This document shows positions 24,338 through 33,208 of a stretch of 64,000 nt of DNA, piece after piece (the first letter of the stretch is position 1; every line of letters begins with the position of its first letter). The position numbers were made by a program, and so were the translations under genes. Source of the stretch: Longimicrobiaceae bacterium (GTDB taxonomy: Bacteria > Gemmatimonadota > Gemmatimonadetes > Longimicrobiales > Longimicrobiaceae). The notes under the pieces are model-generated. The model was not told the DNA's origin, did not search any database, and was given only the letters and a program-made list of their open reading frames with translations. Location: NCBI GenBank assembly GCA_030146875.1, contig JASLAX010000021.1, positions 36,321-100,320 of the forward strand. The letters run 5' to 3'.

Positions 24338-25776
24338 GCGCCTCCGAGCTCCTGCAGCTCGTCCTCGTCCGCCTGGAGTGGGCGATCCTGGTCTATTTCC
24401 TCTTCGTCAACGGCTGGTACCTGCTGCTGCTGGTCAGCGCCACGGTGGAGATCCGCGAGTACGTGCGCCTCACCCGCGGGCAGGCGCGCTGGCGGATGCT
24501 GGGCTCGCGGGTGGCGCCGCGCATCAGCATGATCGCCCCGGCGTACAACGAGGCGGCGACCATCGCGGAGAGCCTGCGGGCGCTGATGGCGCTCTACTAC
24601 CCCTCGCTGGAGGTGGTCGTCGTCAACGACGGGTCGAAGGACGAGACCATGGCCGTCCTGGTCGAGTCGTTCGACCTGGTCCCCATCCACCCGGTCTACC
24701 AGAAGCTCCTCGCTGCCAAGCCGGTCGTGGGGCTCTGGCGCTCGCGCGTGCACCCCAACCTGGTCGTCGTCGACAAGGAGAACGGCGGCAAGGCGGACGC
24801 GCTGAACGCGGGGCTCAACCTCTCCACGGGCGAGCTGGTCTGCGCCATCGACGCGGACACGCTGATCGAGCCCGACGCCCTGCAGCGGATGGTCCGCCCG
24901 TTCCTCTCGCGCGACGACGTGCTGGCCGTGGGCGGCACCATCCGCATCGCCAACGAGTCGCGGGTGCACGGCGGGCGGGTGGTGAGCGCGCGCACGCCCC
25001 GGCGCCCCATCCCGGGCTTCCAGGTGGTGGAGTACCTGCGCGCCTTCCTGTTCGGGCGGCTGGGGTGGAACCGCCTCGGCGGCAACCTGATCATCTCCGG
25101 CGCATTCGGCCTCTTCCGCCGCGAGGCGGTGATCGCCGCGGGCGGCTACGCGCACGACACGGTGGGCGAGGACATGGAGCTGGTCCTGCGCCTGCGCCGG
25201 CGGGGCTACGAGGAGGGCGGGCCCACGCGCATCGACTTCGTCCCCGACCCGGTGGCGTGGACGGAGGCGCCGGAGACGCTGAAGGTCCTGGGGCGGCAGC
25301 GCGACCGCTGGCACCGGGGGCTGGCCGACGTGATGTGGCGGCACCGCGCGCTCTTCCTGAACCCGCGGTACGGGGGGATGGGGATGGTCGCGTTCCCGTA
25401 CTTCTTCGCGGTCGAGCTGATGGCGCCGGTGGTGGAGGCGATCGGCCTGCTCGGATTGATCCTCGGCCTCGTGCTGGGCGCCATCGACGTGCCCTTCGCC
25501 ATCCTCTTCTTCCTGGCCGCGTACGGGCTGGGGGCGGTGCTGACCGCGGCGACGCTGGTGATGGAGGAGATGACGTTCCACCGCTACGACACGGCCCGCG
25601 ACCGGATGCTGCTGCTGGCCTGGTCGCTGCTGGAGAACTGCGGGTACCGGCAGCTCACCGTGGTGTGGCGGCTGCAGGGGCTGTGGAAGTACCTGCGCGG
25701 CAACCGCGCGTGGGGCGCCATGGAGCGCCGCGGATTCCAGCGCCCCGCCGGGGCCCCGCCCGGCCGGGCGCCATGA
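24334..25776 (+). CDS. Processive GT2 glycosyltransferase (PgaC/NodC-like)
   Basis: 480-residue inner-membrane glycosyltransferase. An N-terminal membrane helix is followed by a GT-A domain with ISMIAPAYNEAATIAES, VVVNDGSKDET, the DADT metal-binding motif, GED, and QRDRWHRG (the Q-x-x-R-W motif of processive synthases). Three or so membrane helices lie at the C-terminus. This pattern fits poly-GlcNAc, hyaluronan or cellulose-like polymer synthases; the sugar is not determined. It is sandwiched with 4-bp overlaps between the HEAT protein and a YaiO-like barrel, which suggests a polymer synthesis and export unit. Confidence 0.88.
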   Translation: MSASELLQLVLVRLEWAILVYFLFVNGWYLLLLVSATVEIREYVRLTRGQARWRMLGSRVAPRISMIAPAYNEAATIAESLRALMALYYPSLEVVVVNDGSKDETMAVLVESFDLVPIHPVYQKLLAAKPVVGLWRSRVHPNLVVVDKENGGKADALNAGLNLSTGELVCAIDADTLIEPDALQRMVRPFLSRDDVLAVGGTIRIANESRVHGGRVVSARTPRRPIPGFQVVEYLRAFLFGRLGWNRLGGNLIISGAFGLFRREAVIAAGGYAHDTVGEDMELVLRLRRRGYEEGGPTRIDFVPDPVAWTEAPETLKVLGRQRDRWHRGLADVMWRHRALFLNPRYGGMGMVAFPYFFAVELMAPVVEAIGLLGLILGLVLGAIDVPFAILFFLAAYGLGAVLTAATLVMEEMTFHRYDTARDRMLLLAWSLLENCGYRQLTVVWRLQGLWKYLRGNRAWGAMERRGFQRPAGAPPGRAP

Positions 25777-26642
25777 CGAACAAGAGCAGGAGCCAGGACC
25801 GGATGCAGAGACGTGGACCCCGCCGGTGCGCCCGGCTGCTCCCGCTGGCGGCGGCGCTCGTCGGCGTGCCGGCCGCGCTCCCCGCCGCCGCGCAGACGCC
25901 GCCGGTGTCGGACTCGGCCGCCGTGGCACCCGCGCCGGATCGGCCGAACCGGACGCGGGTCACGGTGGAGTACTCGCACGTCCGCTTCGACACCCTGTTC
26001 GAGCCCTGGAACCTGGCCTCCGCCGCCGTCTCCCGGCGGACGCGGGCGGGGACGGTGATCGGGCGGGTGAACTGGGCTCAGCGCTTCGGAGAGTCGGCGG
26101 CGCAGGTGGAGGCGGACGCGTACCCGCGCATCTCCGAGAGGGTCTACGGCTTCCTGAACGCGGCCCACGCCCCCCGCGGCGCCTTCCCCGACTGGCGGTT
26201 CGGGGCGGAGGTGTTCGCCAACCTGCCCCAGGGGTGGGAGGTCTCCGGCGGCGGCCGGCTCCTCCGGTTCGGCGGGGACGACGTGCGCATCCTGACCGGC
26301 TCGGTGGGGAAGTACCACGGCGACGGGTGGACGTCGCTGCGGCCGTACGTGTCGGAGAAGGAGGAGAAGACGTCCGCGACGGTCATCCTCACCCACCGCC
26401 GCTACTTCGCCGACGCGGACGAGTTCGTGGGCCTCTCCGTGGGCTACGGCTCCACGCCGACCGCGACGGCCACGGAGGCGGAGCTGGTGCGCGACGAGTC
26501 GCTGAAGGCGTGGCTGGAGGGCTCGCACCCGCTGCGGGCGCGGCTGGGATGGACGTGGACGGTGTCGTACGAGCGCGAGACGCTGGGGAGCGGGAACCGC
26601 TCTCGCCTGGGCCTCGGCGTCGGACTGCGGCAGGACCTCTGA
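25773..26642 (+). CDS. YaiO-family outer-membrane beta-barrel protein
   Basis: 289 residues. A signal peptide (LLPLAAALVGVPAALPAAAQ) is followed by alternating amphipathic beta strands such as TRVTVEYSHVRFD, VIGRVNWAQRF and FGAEVFANLPQGWEVSGGGR, ending in LGLGVGLRQDL as outer-membrane barrels do. Similarity in strand pattern to YaiO is by eye. Translationally coupled to the GT2, it could be the outer-membrane part of an exopolysaccharide system. No terminator is clear after it. Confidence 0.75.
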   Translation: MTNKSRSQDRMQRRGPRRCARLLPLAAALVGVPAALPAAAQTPPVSDSAAVAPAPDRPNRTRVTVEYSHVRFDTLFEPWNLASAAVSRRTRAGTVIGRVNWAQRFGESAAQVEADAYPRISERVYGFLNAAHAPRGAFPDWRFGAEVFANLPQGWEVSGGGRLLRFGGDDVRILTGSVGKYHGDGWTSLRPYVSEKEEKTSATVILTHRRYFADADEFVGLSVGYGSTPTATATEAELVRDESLKAWLEGSHPLRARLGWTWTVSYERETLGSGNRSRLGLGVGLRQDL

Positions 26643-26748
26643 CGCGGGGACGGACGGGGGAGCGGGATGGTGCATCGGCGGACGCGGCGGGGAGAACGAG
26701 GCCGGGCGTCGCACGATCGTCCGGCGGGTGGAGCGGGAAGACGCCGCC

Positions 26749-26777
26749 TTGTCACCTCCCCACGCCCCCGGTACATT
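26749..26777 (+). promoter_or_regulatory. Promoter of the heptose kinase gene
   Basis: TTGTCA at 26749-26754, a 17-nt spacer and TACATT at 26772-26777. The start would be near 26784, giving a leader of about 50 nt before ATG 26835. Confidence 0.7.
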
Positions 26778-26834
26778 CCCGCCTTCCGCCCGGCCGATGG
26801 CGCCGGGGCGTACCCCGACCCCGACGCGCGCAGG

Positions 26835-27848
26835 ATGGACCGCCTCACCCGGACCCGGCTCGACGAGATCCTCGACCGCGCCCGCGGCCTTCGCGTGGCC
26901 GTGGTGGGCGACGTGATGCTCGACGTCTACCTGGTGGGCGCCGTGTCGCGCATCTCCCCCGAGGCGCCGGTGCCGGTGGTGCAGGTGACCGAGGAGCGCG
27001 TCGCGCTGGGCGGCGCCGCCAACGTGGCCGCCAACGTGGCCGCGCTGGGCGCCGACTGCGACCTGGTGGGCTGCGTGGGGGCGGACGAGGCCGCCGGCCG
27101 CATCCGCCGCTCGCTGGGCGGGGTGGAGGGCGGCGCGATCGTCGACCGGCTGGTGGAGGCGCGCGACCGGCCCACGACGACCAAGACGCGCGTGGTCGCC
27201 CGGCAGCAGCAGGTGGTGCGCTTCGACCGCGAGCGCGACGAGGACCTGACGGGCGATGCGGCCGAGGCCATCCGCGAGCACGTCCGCGCGGCCGTGGCCG
27301 GCGCCGACGCGCTGGTGCTGGAGGACTACGACAAGGGCGTCCTCTCCCCGCCGGTGATCCGGGCGGCGCTGGAGGAGGCGGCGCGCGCGGGGATCCCCAG
27401 CGTGGTGGACCCCAAGTTCCGGCACTTCTTCGCCTACGGCGGCGCCACCGTCTTCAAGCCCAACGCGCTGGAGCTGGGCGCCGCGCTCGGCGGCCACGTG
27501 CGCCCCCGCGACGACGCCTGGCTGGAGGAGGCGCGCAGCCGCGTGGGCGCGCGCCACCTGCTGCTCACGCTGGGCGAGGACGGCATGGCGCTGCGCGCCG
27601 AGGGCGGCGAGACCTTCCGCATCCCGACCGTGGCGCGCGAGGTGTTCGACGTCTCCGGGGCGGGCGACACCGTCACCGCCTTCGTGGCGCTGGCGCTGGC
27701 CGCGGGGGCCGACATGGAGGAAGCCGCCATCCTGGCCAACCTGGCCGCGGGGATCGAGGTGGGAAAGCCCGGGGTGGCCGTGGTCACCCCCGACGAGCTG
27801 CGGGCCGAGCTGGCGCACCGCGAGGCCGACGCACCGGCCACGCTCTGA
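26835..27848 (+). CDS. rfaE1: D-glycero-beta-D-manno-heptose-7-phosphate kinase
   Basis: 337-residue PfkB/ribokinase-type kinase matching the kinase half of HldE (RfaE domain I). It phosphorylates heptose 7-phosphate in ADP-heptose synthesis for the LPS core. Marks are VGDVMLDVYLVGAVSRISPE, GGAANVAANVAALGAD, VVDPKFRHF and the anion-hole/ATP motif DVSGAGDTVTAF. The adenylyltransferase half is absent here. ATG 26835 lies downstream of a clear promoter; earlier in-frame codons would fall inside it. Confidence 0.88.
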   Translation: MDRLTRTRLDEILDRARGLRVAVVGDVMLDVYLVGAVSRISPEAPVPVVQVTEERVALGGAANVAANVAALGADCDLVGCVGADEAAGRIRRSLGGVEGGAIVDRLVEARDRPTTTKTRVVARQQQVVRFDRERDEDLTGDAAEAIREHVRAAVAGADALVLEDYDKGVLSPPVIRAALEEAARAGIPSVVDPKFRHFFAYGGATVFKPNALELGAALGGHVRPRDDAWLEEARSRVGARHLLLTLGEDGMALRAEGGETFRIPTVAREVFDVSGAGDTVTAFVALALAAGADMEEAAILANLAAGIEVGKPGVAVVTPDELRAELAHREADAPATL

Positions 27849-27874
27849 ACCCGACACACTGACGGAGCCGACGA

Positions 27875-28267
27875 ATGCCCTCTCTCCGGAAGGTCCACAC
27901 CGCCAGCGCCCCGGCGGCGATCGGCCCGTACTCGCAGGCCATCGTGCATGGCGGGCTGGTGTACACCGCGGGGCAGATCGCGCTGGACCCCGAGTCCATG
28001 CAGGTGGTCGAGGGCGACGTGGCCGTGCAGACCGAGCGCGTGATGCGGAACCTGCAGGCCGTGCTCGCCGAGGCGGGCGCCGGGCTCTCCACCGTGGTCA
28101 AGACGACGGTGTTCCTGCGCGACATGGCCGACTTCACCGCCATGAACGAGGTGTACGCCCGCTTCTTCGGCGATCACGCCCCGGCGCGCTCCACGGTGCA
28201 GGCCGCCGGGCTGCCGCGCGGCGTGGCCGTGGAGATCGAGGTCATCGCGGCGCTCCGCGACGCCTGA
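27875..28267 (+). CDS. ridA: RidA family reactive-enamine deaminase
   Basis: 130 residues, the normal length for the trimeric YjgF/YER057c/UK114 family, which hydrolyses reactive enamine/imine intermediates. Clear marks are APAAIGPYSQAIVHGGLVYTAGQI at the start, VVKTTVFLRDMADF, and ARSTVQAAGLPRG with the substrate-binding arginine. It starts 26 bp after the heptose kinase stop. Confidence 0.93.
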   Translation: MPSLRKVHTASAPAAIGPYSQAIVHGGLVYTAGQIALDPESMQVVEGDVAVQTERVMRNLQAVLAEAGAGLSTVVKTTVFLRDMADFTAMNEVYARFFGDHAPARSTVQAAGLPRGVAVEIEVIAALRDA

Positions 28268-28353
28268 CCGAACGCAGGCCGCCGCGCGCCGCCCCGGACG
28301 TCCATCCGCGGGCGGCGCTCCGCGTCCTCCCAACCCACAGACGCAACAGACCG

Positions 28354-29742
28354 ATGGTCAACCCGCACATCTTCCGGCAGTACGACATCCGCGGCGTGGT
28401 GGGCCCCGACGTCACCGTCGAGGTCGCCGAGGGCATCGGCCGCGCCTTCGCGTCGCTGGCCATCCGCCGCACCGGCAAGCCCGGCCTCACGCTCGCCCTG
28501 GGCCGCGACAACCGCCTCACCTCCGACGACCTGGCCGCCGCCGTGGCGCGGGGGATGGTGGCCGCGGGGGCGCAGGTGATCGACGTGGGCACCGTGCCCA
28601 CGCCGGTGCACTCGTTCGCCGTCTTCCACCTGGGGCTCGACGGCGGGCTGCAGGTGACCGGCTCGCACAACCCGCCGCAGTACAACGGCTTCAAGATGAC
28701 GCTCCAGGGGGGCTCGCTCTACGGCGACGCCATCCAGGAGATCCGCCGGATGATCGACGAGTCCGACTTCGAGGGCGGCGAGGGCCGCGTCGAGAAGCGC
28801 GAGATGATGCAGGAGTACGTCCGCTTCGTCGCCGGCAAGTTCAGGATCCAGCGTCCCGTGAAGGTGGTCGTGGACTGCGGCAACGGCACCGGCTCGCTCG
28901 TCGCCGAGAACCTGCTCCGCGCGCTAGGGCCGAACGTGGACGTGGTCCCGCTCTTCTGCGACTCCGACGGCACCTTCCCGAACCACCACCCGGACCCGGT
29001 CGTGGACCGCAACCTTGTGGACATCATCGCCAAGGTGAAGGAGACCGGCGCCGACCTGGGCGTGGCCTTCGACGGTGACGCGGACCGCATCGGGGCGGTG
29101 GACGACCGCGGCAACATCGTGCGCGGCGACACGCTGCTCCTCCTCTACGGGCTGGACCTGCTGGAGCGGCGCGGCAAGGGGCAGAAGCTCGTCTTCGACG
29201 TGAAGTGCTCGCAGGCGCTTCCCGAGGTATTCGAGGCGGCCGGCGGCGTTCCCATCATGTCGCAGACCGGCCACTCGCTCATCAAGAAGCGCATGAAGGA
29301 AGAGGGCGCGCTGCTCTCCGGCGAGCTCTCCGGGCACATCATGTTCGGCGACGACTACTACGGCTTCGACGACGCCCCGTACGGCGCCTGCCTGCTGCTG
29401 GACATCGTCGCCCGCATGGGCAAGCCGCTCTCGGAGCGCCTGGCCGAGCTTCCGCAGTTCGTCTCCACCTCCGAGATCCGCTACCCGTCGAGCGAGGAGA
29501 CCAAGTGGGACACGGTCGACCGCGCGGTGGAGCACTTCCGGAAGGACCACGAGGTGATCGACGTGGACGGCGCCCGCGTGCTCTTCGGCGACGGCTGGGG
29601 CCTGATCCGCGCCTCCAACACCGAGCCGGTCCTGGTCGCCCGGTACGAGGCCCGCACCCAGGAGCGCCTGGCGGAGATCGAGGGCACCATGGAGGCGTGG
29701 CTGGCGTCGCAGGGCGTCTCGCTGGAGCGCACCACGCACTGA
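28354..29742 (+). CDS. Phosphomannomutase/phosphoglucomutase
   Basis: 462-residue alpha-D-phosphohexomutase converting hexose 6-phosphates and 1-phosphates for nucleotide-sugar supply. The four active-site elements are visible: the phosphoserine loop VTGSHNPPQYNGFK, the metal loop FDGDADRIGA, the sugar-binding GELSGHIMFGDDY, and the phosphate-binding RASNTEP. AlgC/ManB-type; mannose versus glucose preference cannot be told. It may supply precursors to the envelope polysaccharides encoded nearby. Confidence 0.92.
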   Translation: MVNPHIFRQYDIRGVVGPDVTVEVAEGIGRAFASLAIRRTGKPGLTLALGRDNRLTSDDLAAAVARGMVAAGAQVIDVGTVPTPVHSFAVFHLGLDGGLQVTGSHNPPQYNGFKMTLQGGSLYGDAIQEIRRMIDESDFEGGEGRVEKREMMQEYVRFVAGKFRIQRPVKVVVDCGNGTGSLVAENLLRALGPNVDVVPLFCDSDGTFPNHHPDPVVDRNLVDIIAKVKETGADLGVAFDGDADRIGAVDDRGNIVRGDTLLLLYGLDLLERRGKGQKLVFDVKCSQALPEVFEAAGGVPIMSQTGHSLIKKRMKEEGALLSGELSGHIMFGDDYYGFDDAPYGACLLLDIVARMGKPLSERLAELPQFVSTSEIRYPSSEETKWDTVDRAVEHFRKDHEVIDVDGARVLFGDGWGLIRASNTEPVLVARYEARTQERLAEIEGTMEAWLASQGVSLERTTH

Positions 29743-29751
29743 CGCACCCGG

Positions 29752-29792
29752 GGCCCGCCGCCGGCACCCGCCGGCGGCGGGCCTCGTCGTTT
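29752..29792 (+). terminator. Terminator after the phosphohexomutase
   Basis: GGCCCGCCGCCGG (29752-29764) pairs perfectly with CCGGCGGCGGGCC (29771-29783), with a 6-nt loop, followed by TCGTCGTTT. Confidence 0.88.
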
Positions 29793-29918
29793 CCACGGGC
29801 GGCGGCGCGGATGATGCCTCTCCGCTGCCCCGGCCTCCCGCCGGCGCCCGCGTTCCGGGGGGCGGGGCTCCGCGCGACGTCGGCCGACCCGGGGCGTAAA
29901 GCCCCGGGCTATGAAGGG

Positions 29919-30013
29919 CGACCGTCCTGGCGGACGGACCGGCGGGCGCGCTGAAAAGCCGAGTCCGCACCGCGGACATTGTGGGTCGTTCCAGACGGCG
30001 CATTCATTCCTGG
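29919..30013. repeat. Dispersed repeat family 1, copy B (full length)
   Basis: Matches copy C near 42.63 kb along its whole length. Shared segments include CGACCGTCCTG, CGGACGGA, CCGAGTCCGC, CCGCGGAC and TCGTTCCAGACGGCG. It is preceded by the hairpin GGGGC-GTAAA-GCCCC (29891-29905). The 29793-30121 gap has no other supportable feature. Confidence 0.75.
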
Positions 30014-30121
30014 CTGGTCGGCCGGCAGGCCGACACGCGGCTCCGGCGAATGCGGGCTTTCCGCTCCACACGCGGCATAGCGGACGACGTCCGGACCGCG
30101 AAATCCCGGCGGGGAGCCAGC

Positions 30122-30150
30122 TTGCCGCCGCCGGAGGGGCGGGCTATCAT
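30122..30150 (+). promoter_or_regulatory. Promoter of the carbamate kinase gene
   Basis: TTGCCG at 30122-30127, a 17-nt spacer and TATCAT at 30145-30150. A GGGGGT at 30165-30170 can serve as ribosome binding site for the TTG start. Confidence 0.6.
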
Positions 30151-30175
30151 ATCGCGCGCAGAACGGGGGTAGCGT

Positions 30176-31120
30176 TTGGGGACGCCGACGGTCGTCGTGG
30201 CCCTGGGTGGGAACGCCCTGGCTCAGCCGGGCGAGGAAGGGACCATCACGCAGCAGTTCCGCCACACCCGCGAGTCGCTGGGCGCGGTGGTGGAGCTGGC
30301 CCGCGAGGGGTGGCACATCGCCATCGTGCACGGGAACGGGCCCCAGGTGGGGAACGCCCTGGTCCGCAACGAGCGGGCGCGCGGCGAGGTGCCGGCGCTC
30401 CCCCTGGGCGTGCTGGTGGCCGCCACCGAGGGGTGGATCGGCTACATGATCCAGCAGTCCCTGCAGAACGCCCTGGCGCGGGCCGGCGTGGCGCGGCAGG
30501 TGGTGACCATGGTCACGCAGGTCCTGGTGGACCCCGACGACCCCACCCTGCGCTCGCCCAGCAAGCCCATCGGCCGCACCATGGACGAGGCCACCGCGCG
30601 CGAGCTGTCGTCCGAGATGGGGTGGGACGTCGCACCCACCAAGGGCGGGTGGCGGCGCGTGGTGCCGTCCCCGCGGCCGCTGGAGATCGTGGAGCGCGAG
30701 ATGGTGCGCTCGCTGATCGCCGCCGGCCACCTGGTGATCGCGGCCGGCGGGGGAGGGACCCCCGTGTACCGCCACCCCGAGCTGGGGCTGGAGGGGGTGG
30801 ACGCCGTGGTGGACAAGGACCGCGCGGCGGCCATCCTTGGCCGCGACGTGGGGGCCGAGGTGCTGGTCATCCTCACCGACGTGGACGCCGTCTACACCGG
30901 CTTCGGCACCCCGGACCAGCGCGCGCTCGGGCGCCTGACGCTGGCGGAGGCCGAGACGCTGCTGGCGTCCGGAGAGCTGGGGACCGGGAGCATGGGTCCC
31001 AAGGTGGAGGCCGCCGCCGAGTTCGTCCGCCACGGCGGCAGGCGCGCCGTGATCGCCCGCCTGGACCAGGGGCGCGCGGCGGTCGACGGCCGGGCGGGGA
31101 CCGAGATCGTCGCGGGCTGA
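30176..31120 (+). CDS. arcC: Carbamate kinase
   Basis: 314-residue amino-acid-kinase-fold enzyme interconverting carbamoyl phosphate plus ADP and carbamate plus ATP. Marks are VVALGGNALAQPG, VHGNGPQVGNAL, VVPSPRPLEIVE, AAGGGGTPVYR and VDKDRAAAILG. TTG start. It is a lone gene: no arginine deiminase or ornithine/putrescine carbamoyltransferase is adjacent, so its source of carbamoyl phosphate is not visible here. Confidence 0.92.
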   Translation: MGTPTVVVALGGNALAQPGEEGTITQQFRHTRESLGAVVELAREGWHIAIVHGNGPQVGNALVRNERARGEVPALPLGVLVAATEGWIGYMIQQSLQNALARAGVARQVVTMVTQVLVDPDDPTLRSPSKPIGRTMDEATARELSSEMGWDVAPTKGGWRRVVPSPRPLEIVEREMVRSLIAAGHLVIAAGGGGTPVYRHPELGLEGVDAVVDKDRAAAILGRDVGAEVLVILTDVDAVYTGFGTPDQRALGRLTLAEAETLLASGELGTGSMGPKVEAAAEFVRHGGRRAVIARLDQGRAAVDGRAGTEIVAG

Positions 31121-31170
31121 ACCCCGCCGCGACGCGGACGTGATCACCTGAACCGACGAATGCGAGCCGC

Positions 31171-32313
31171 ATGAACATCCACGAGTACCAGGCCAAGGAG
31201 CTGCTGGCCGCTCAAGGCATCCCCGTTCCCATGGGCGAGGTCGCCACCACGCCCGACGAGGCGGAGGCGATCGCGCGCAGGCTGGGCGGCGCCGTGGTCG
31301 TCAAGGCCCAGGTCCACACCGGCGGCCGCGGCAAGGCCGGCGGCGTGAAGCTGGCCAGCACGCCCGAGGAGGCGCGCGAGAAGGCCCAGGCCATCCTGGG
31401 GATGGACATCAAGGGCCTGGAGGTGGAGAAGGTGCTCATCGCGCCGGCGGAGGAGATCGCCAGCGAGGCCTACGTGGGCATCATCATGGACCGCGCGAGC
31501 AAGGCGCCCGTCTGGATGGTGAGCGCCGCCGGGGGCATCGACATCGAGGAGGTCGCCCACACCGACCCCGAGAAGATCACCAAGCTCCCGGTGGACACGC
31601 GCTACGGCTTCCTGCCGCACCAGGCCTACCTGCTCGCCACCAAGCTCTACACCGATCCCAAGCAGCAGCGCGCCGCCGCGAGGATCCTGCAGCAGCTCTA
31701 CGCCGCGTTCGTGGAGGCGGGTGCCTCGCTCGCCGAGATCAACCCGCTGATCACCACCCCCGACGGCACCGTCAAGGCGATCGACGCCAAGTTCACCATC
31801 GACGACAACGAGCTCTTCCGCCGCCCCGCGATCGAGGCGCTGCGCGACGAGTCGTCCGAGGACCCGGCCGAGGTGCAGGCGCGCGACGCGAACCTCACCT
31901 TCATCAAGCTCGACGGCGACGTGGGCTGCGTGGTGAACGGCGCCGGGCTGGCCATGGCCACCATGGACCTGGTGAAGTACTACGGCGGCGAGCCCGCCAA
32001 CTTCCTGGACATCGGCGGGTCGTCCAACCCCGAAAAGGTGGTGAACGCGCTCAAGATCATCACCACCGACCCGCAGGTGAAGGCCATCCTCTTCAACATC
32101 TTCGGGGGCATCACGCGAACCGACGACGTGGCGAACGGGATCGTGACGGCCACCCGGCAGATCGACATCAAGGTGCCCATCGTGATCCGCCTGACGGGCA
32201 CGAACGAGGAGATCGCCGTGAAGATCCTGGCCGAGGCCGGGTTCAGCGCGATGACCGACATGGACGAGGCGGTGCAGCGGGCCGTCGCGGTGGCCAAGGG
32301 GGAGGCCCAGTGA
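31171..32313 (+). CDS. sucC: Succinyl-CoA synthetase beta subunit
   Basis: 380-residue ATP-grasp subunit of the TCA-cycle enzyme that makes ATP or GTP from succinyl-CoA. It opens MNIHEYQAKELLAAQGIPVP and contains QVHTGGRGKAGGVK, EINPLI, and FLDIGGSSNPEKVVNAL. It is coupled to sucD by a GTGA overlap. Confidence 0.96.
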   Translation: MNIHEYQAKELLAAQGIPVPMGEVATTPDEAEAIARRLGGAVVVKAQVHTGGRGKAGGVKLASTPEEAREKAQAILGMDIKGLEVEKVLIAPAEEIASEAYVGIIMDRASKAPVWMVSAAGGIDIEEVAHTDPEKITKLPVDTRYGFLPHQAYLLATKLYTDPKQQRAAARILQQLYAAFVEAGASLAEINPLITTPDGTVKAIDAKFTIDDNELFRRPAIEALRDESSEDPAEVQARDANLTFIKLDGDVGCVVNGAGLAMATMDLVKYYGGEPANFLDIGGSSNPEKVVNALKIITTDPQVKAILFNIFGGITRTDDVANGIVTATRQIDIKVPIVIRLTGTNEEIAVKILAEAGFSAMTDMDEAVQRAVAVAKGEAQ

Positions 32314-33179
32314 GCATCTTCATCGACAACAGCACCAAGCTCGTCGTCCAGGGCATCACGGGCCGCGACGGCTCGTTCCACGCCAGGCAGATGATGGAGT
32401 ACGGGACGGACGTCGTCGCCGGCGTCACCCCGGGGAAGGGCGGCCAGACGTTCGAGGGCGGCGTTCCCATCTTCAACACCGTGGAGGAGGCGGTCGACGC
32501 CACCAGCGCCAACGCGTCGGTCATCTACGTGCCCCCCGCCTTCGCCGCCGACGCCATGTTCGAGGCGGCCGACGCCGGGGTGGAGTTCATCGTCTGCATC
32601 ACCGAGGGCGTGCCGGTGCTGGACATGACGCGCGTCCGCCCGTACGTGATCGACCAGGGCGCGCGCCTGCTCGGGCCCAACTGCCCGGGTCTGCTCTCCG
32701 CCGGCAAGAGCAAGGTGGGCATCATCCCCGGCCACATCACGCAGCCGGGCCCCGTGGGCCTCGTCTCCAAGTCGGGGACGCTGACCTACGAGGTGGTCTA
32801 CAAGCTCAAGGCGGCCGGGATCGGGACCACGACCTGCGTGGGCATCGGCGGCGACCCCATCAACGGCACGTCGTTCATCGACTGCCTGGCGGCGTTCGAG
32901 GCCGACCCGGAGACCACCGCCATCGTCATGCTGGGCGAGATCGGCGGGACCGACGAGCAGGAGGCGGCGGAGTACGTGAAGCGCTACGTCACCAAGCCGG
33001 TGGTGGGCTTCATCGCGGGCCAGACGGCGCCCCCGGGGCGGCGGATGGGCCATGCCGGCGCCATCATCTCCGGCTCCGCCGGGACCGCCGAGGAGAAGAT
33101 CCAGGCGTTCCGCGACAACGGCATCGGCGTGGCGCAGCGCCCGCTCGACGTCGTGGGGCTGATCCGGGAGGTCCTCTGA
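32310..33179 (+). CDS. sucD: Succinyl-CoA synthetase alpha subunit
   Basis: 289-residue CoA-binding subunit. It has the phospho-histidine in RMGHAGAIISGSAGTAEEK, the CoA-binding QGITGRDGSFHARQM, and GPNCPGLLSAGKSKVGIIPG. GTG start overlapping sucC. Confidence 0.96.
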   Translation: MSIFIDNSTKLVVQGITGRDGSFHARQMMEYGTDVVAGVTPGKGGQTFEGGVPIFNTVEEAVDATSANASVIYVPPAFAADAMFEAADAGVEFIVCITEGVPVLDMTRVRPYVIDQGARLLGPNCPGLLSAGKSKVGIIPGHITQPGPVGLVSKSGTLTYEVVYKLKAAGIGTTTCVGIGGDPINGTSFIDCLAAFEADPETTAIVMLGEIGGTDEQEAAEYVKRYVTKPVVGFIAGQTAPPGRRMGHAGAIISGSAGTAEEKIQAFRDNGIGVAQRPLDVVGLIREVL

Positions 33180-33208
33180 GCGAGGGGGGCTCCCGCGCGG
33201 GGCGCGAG

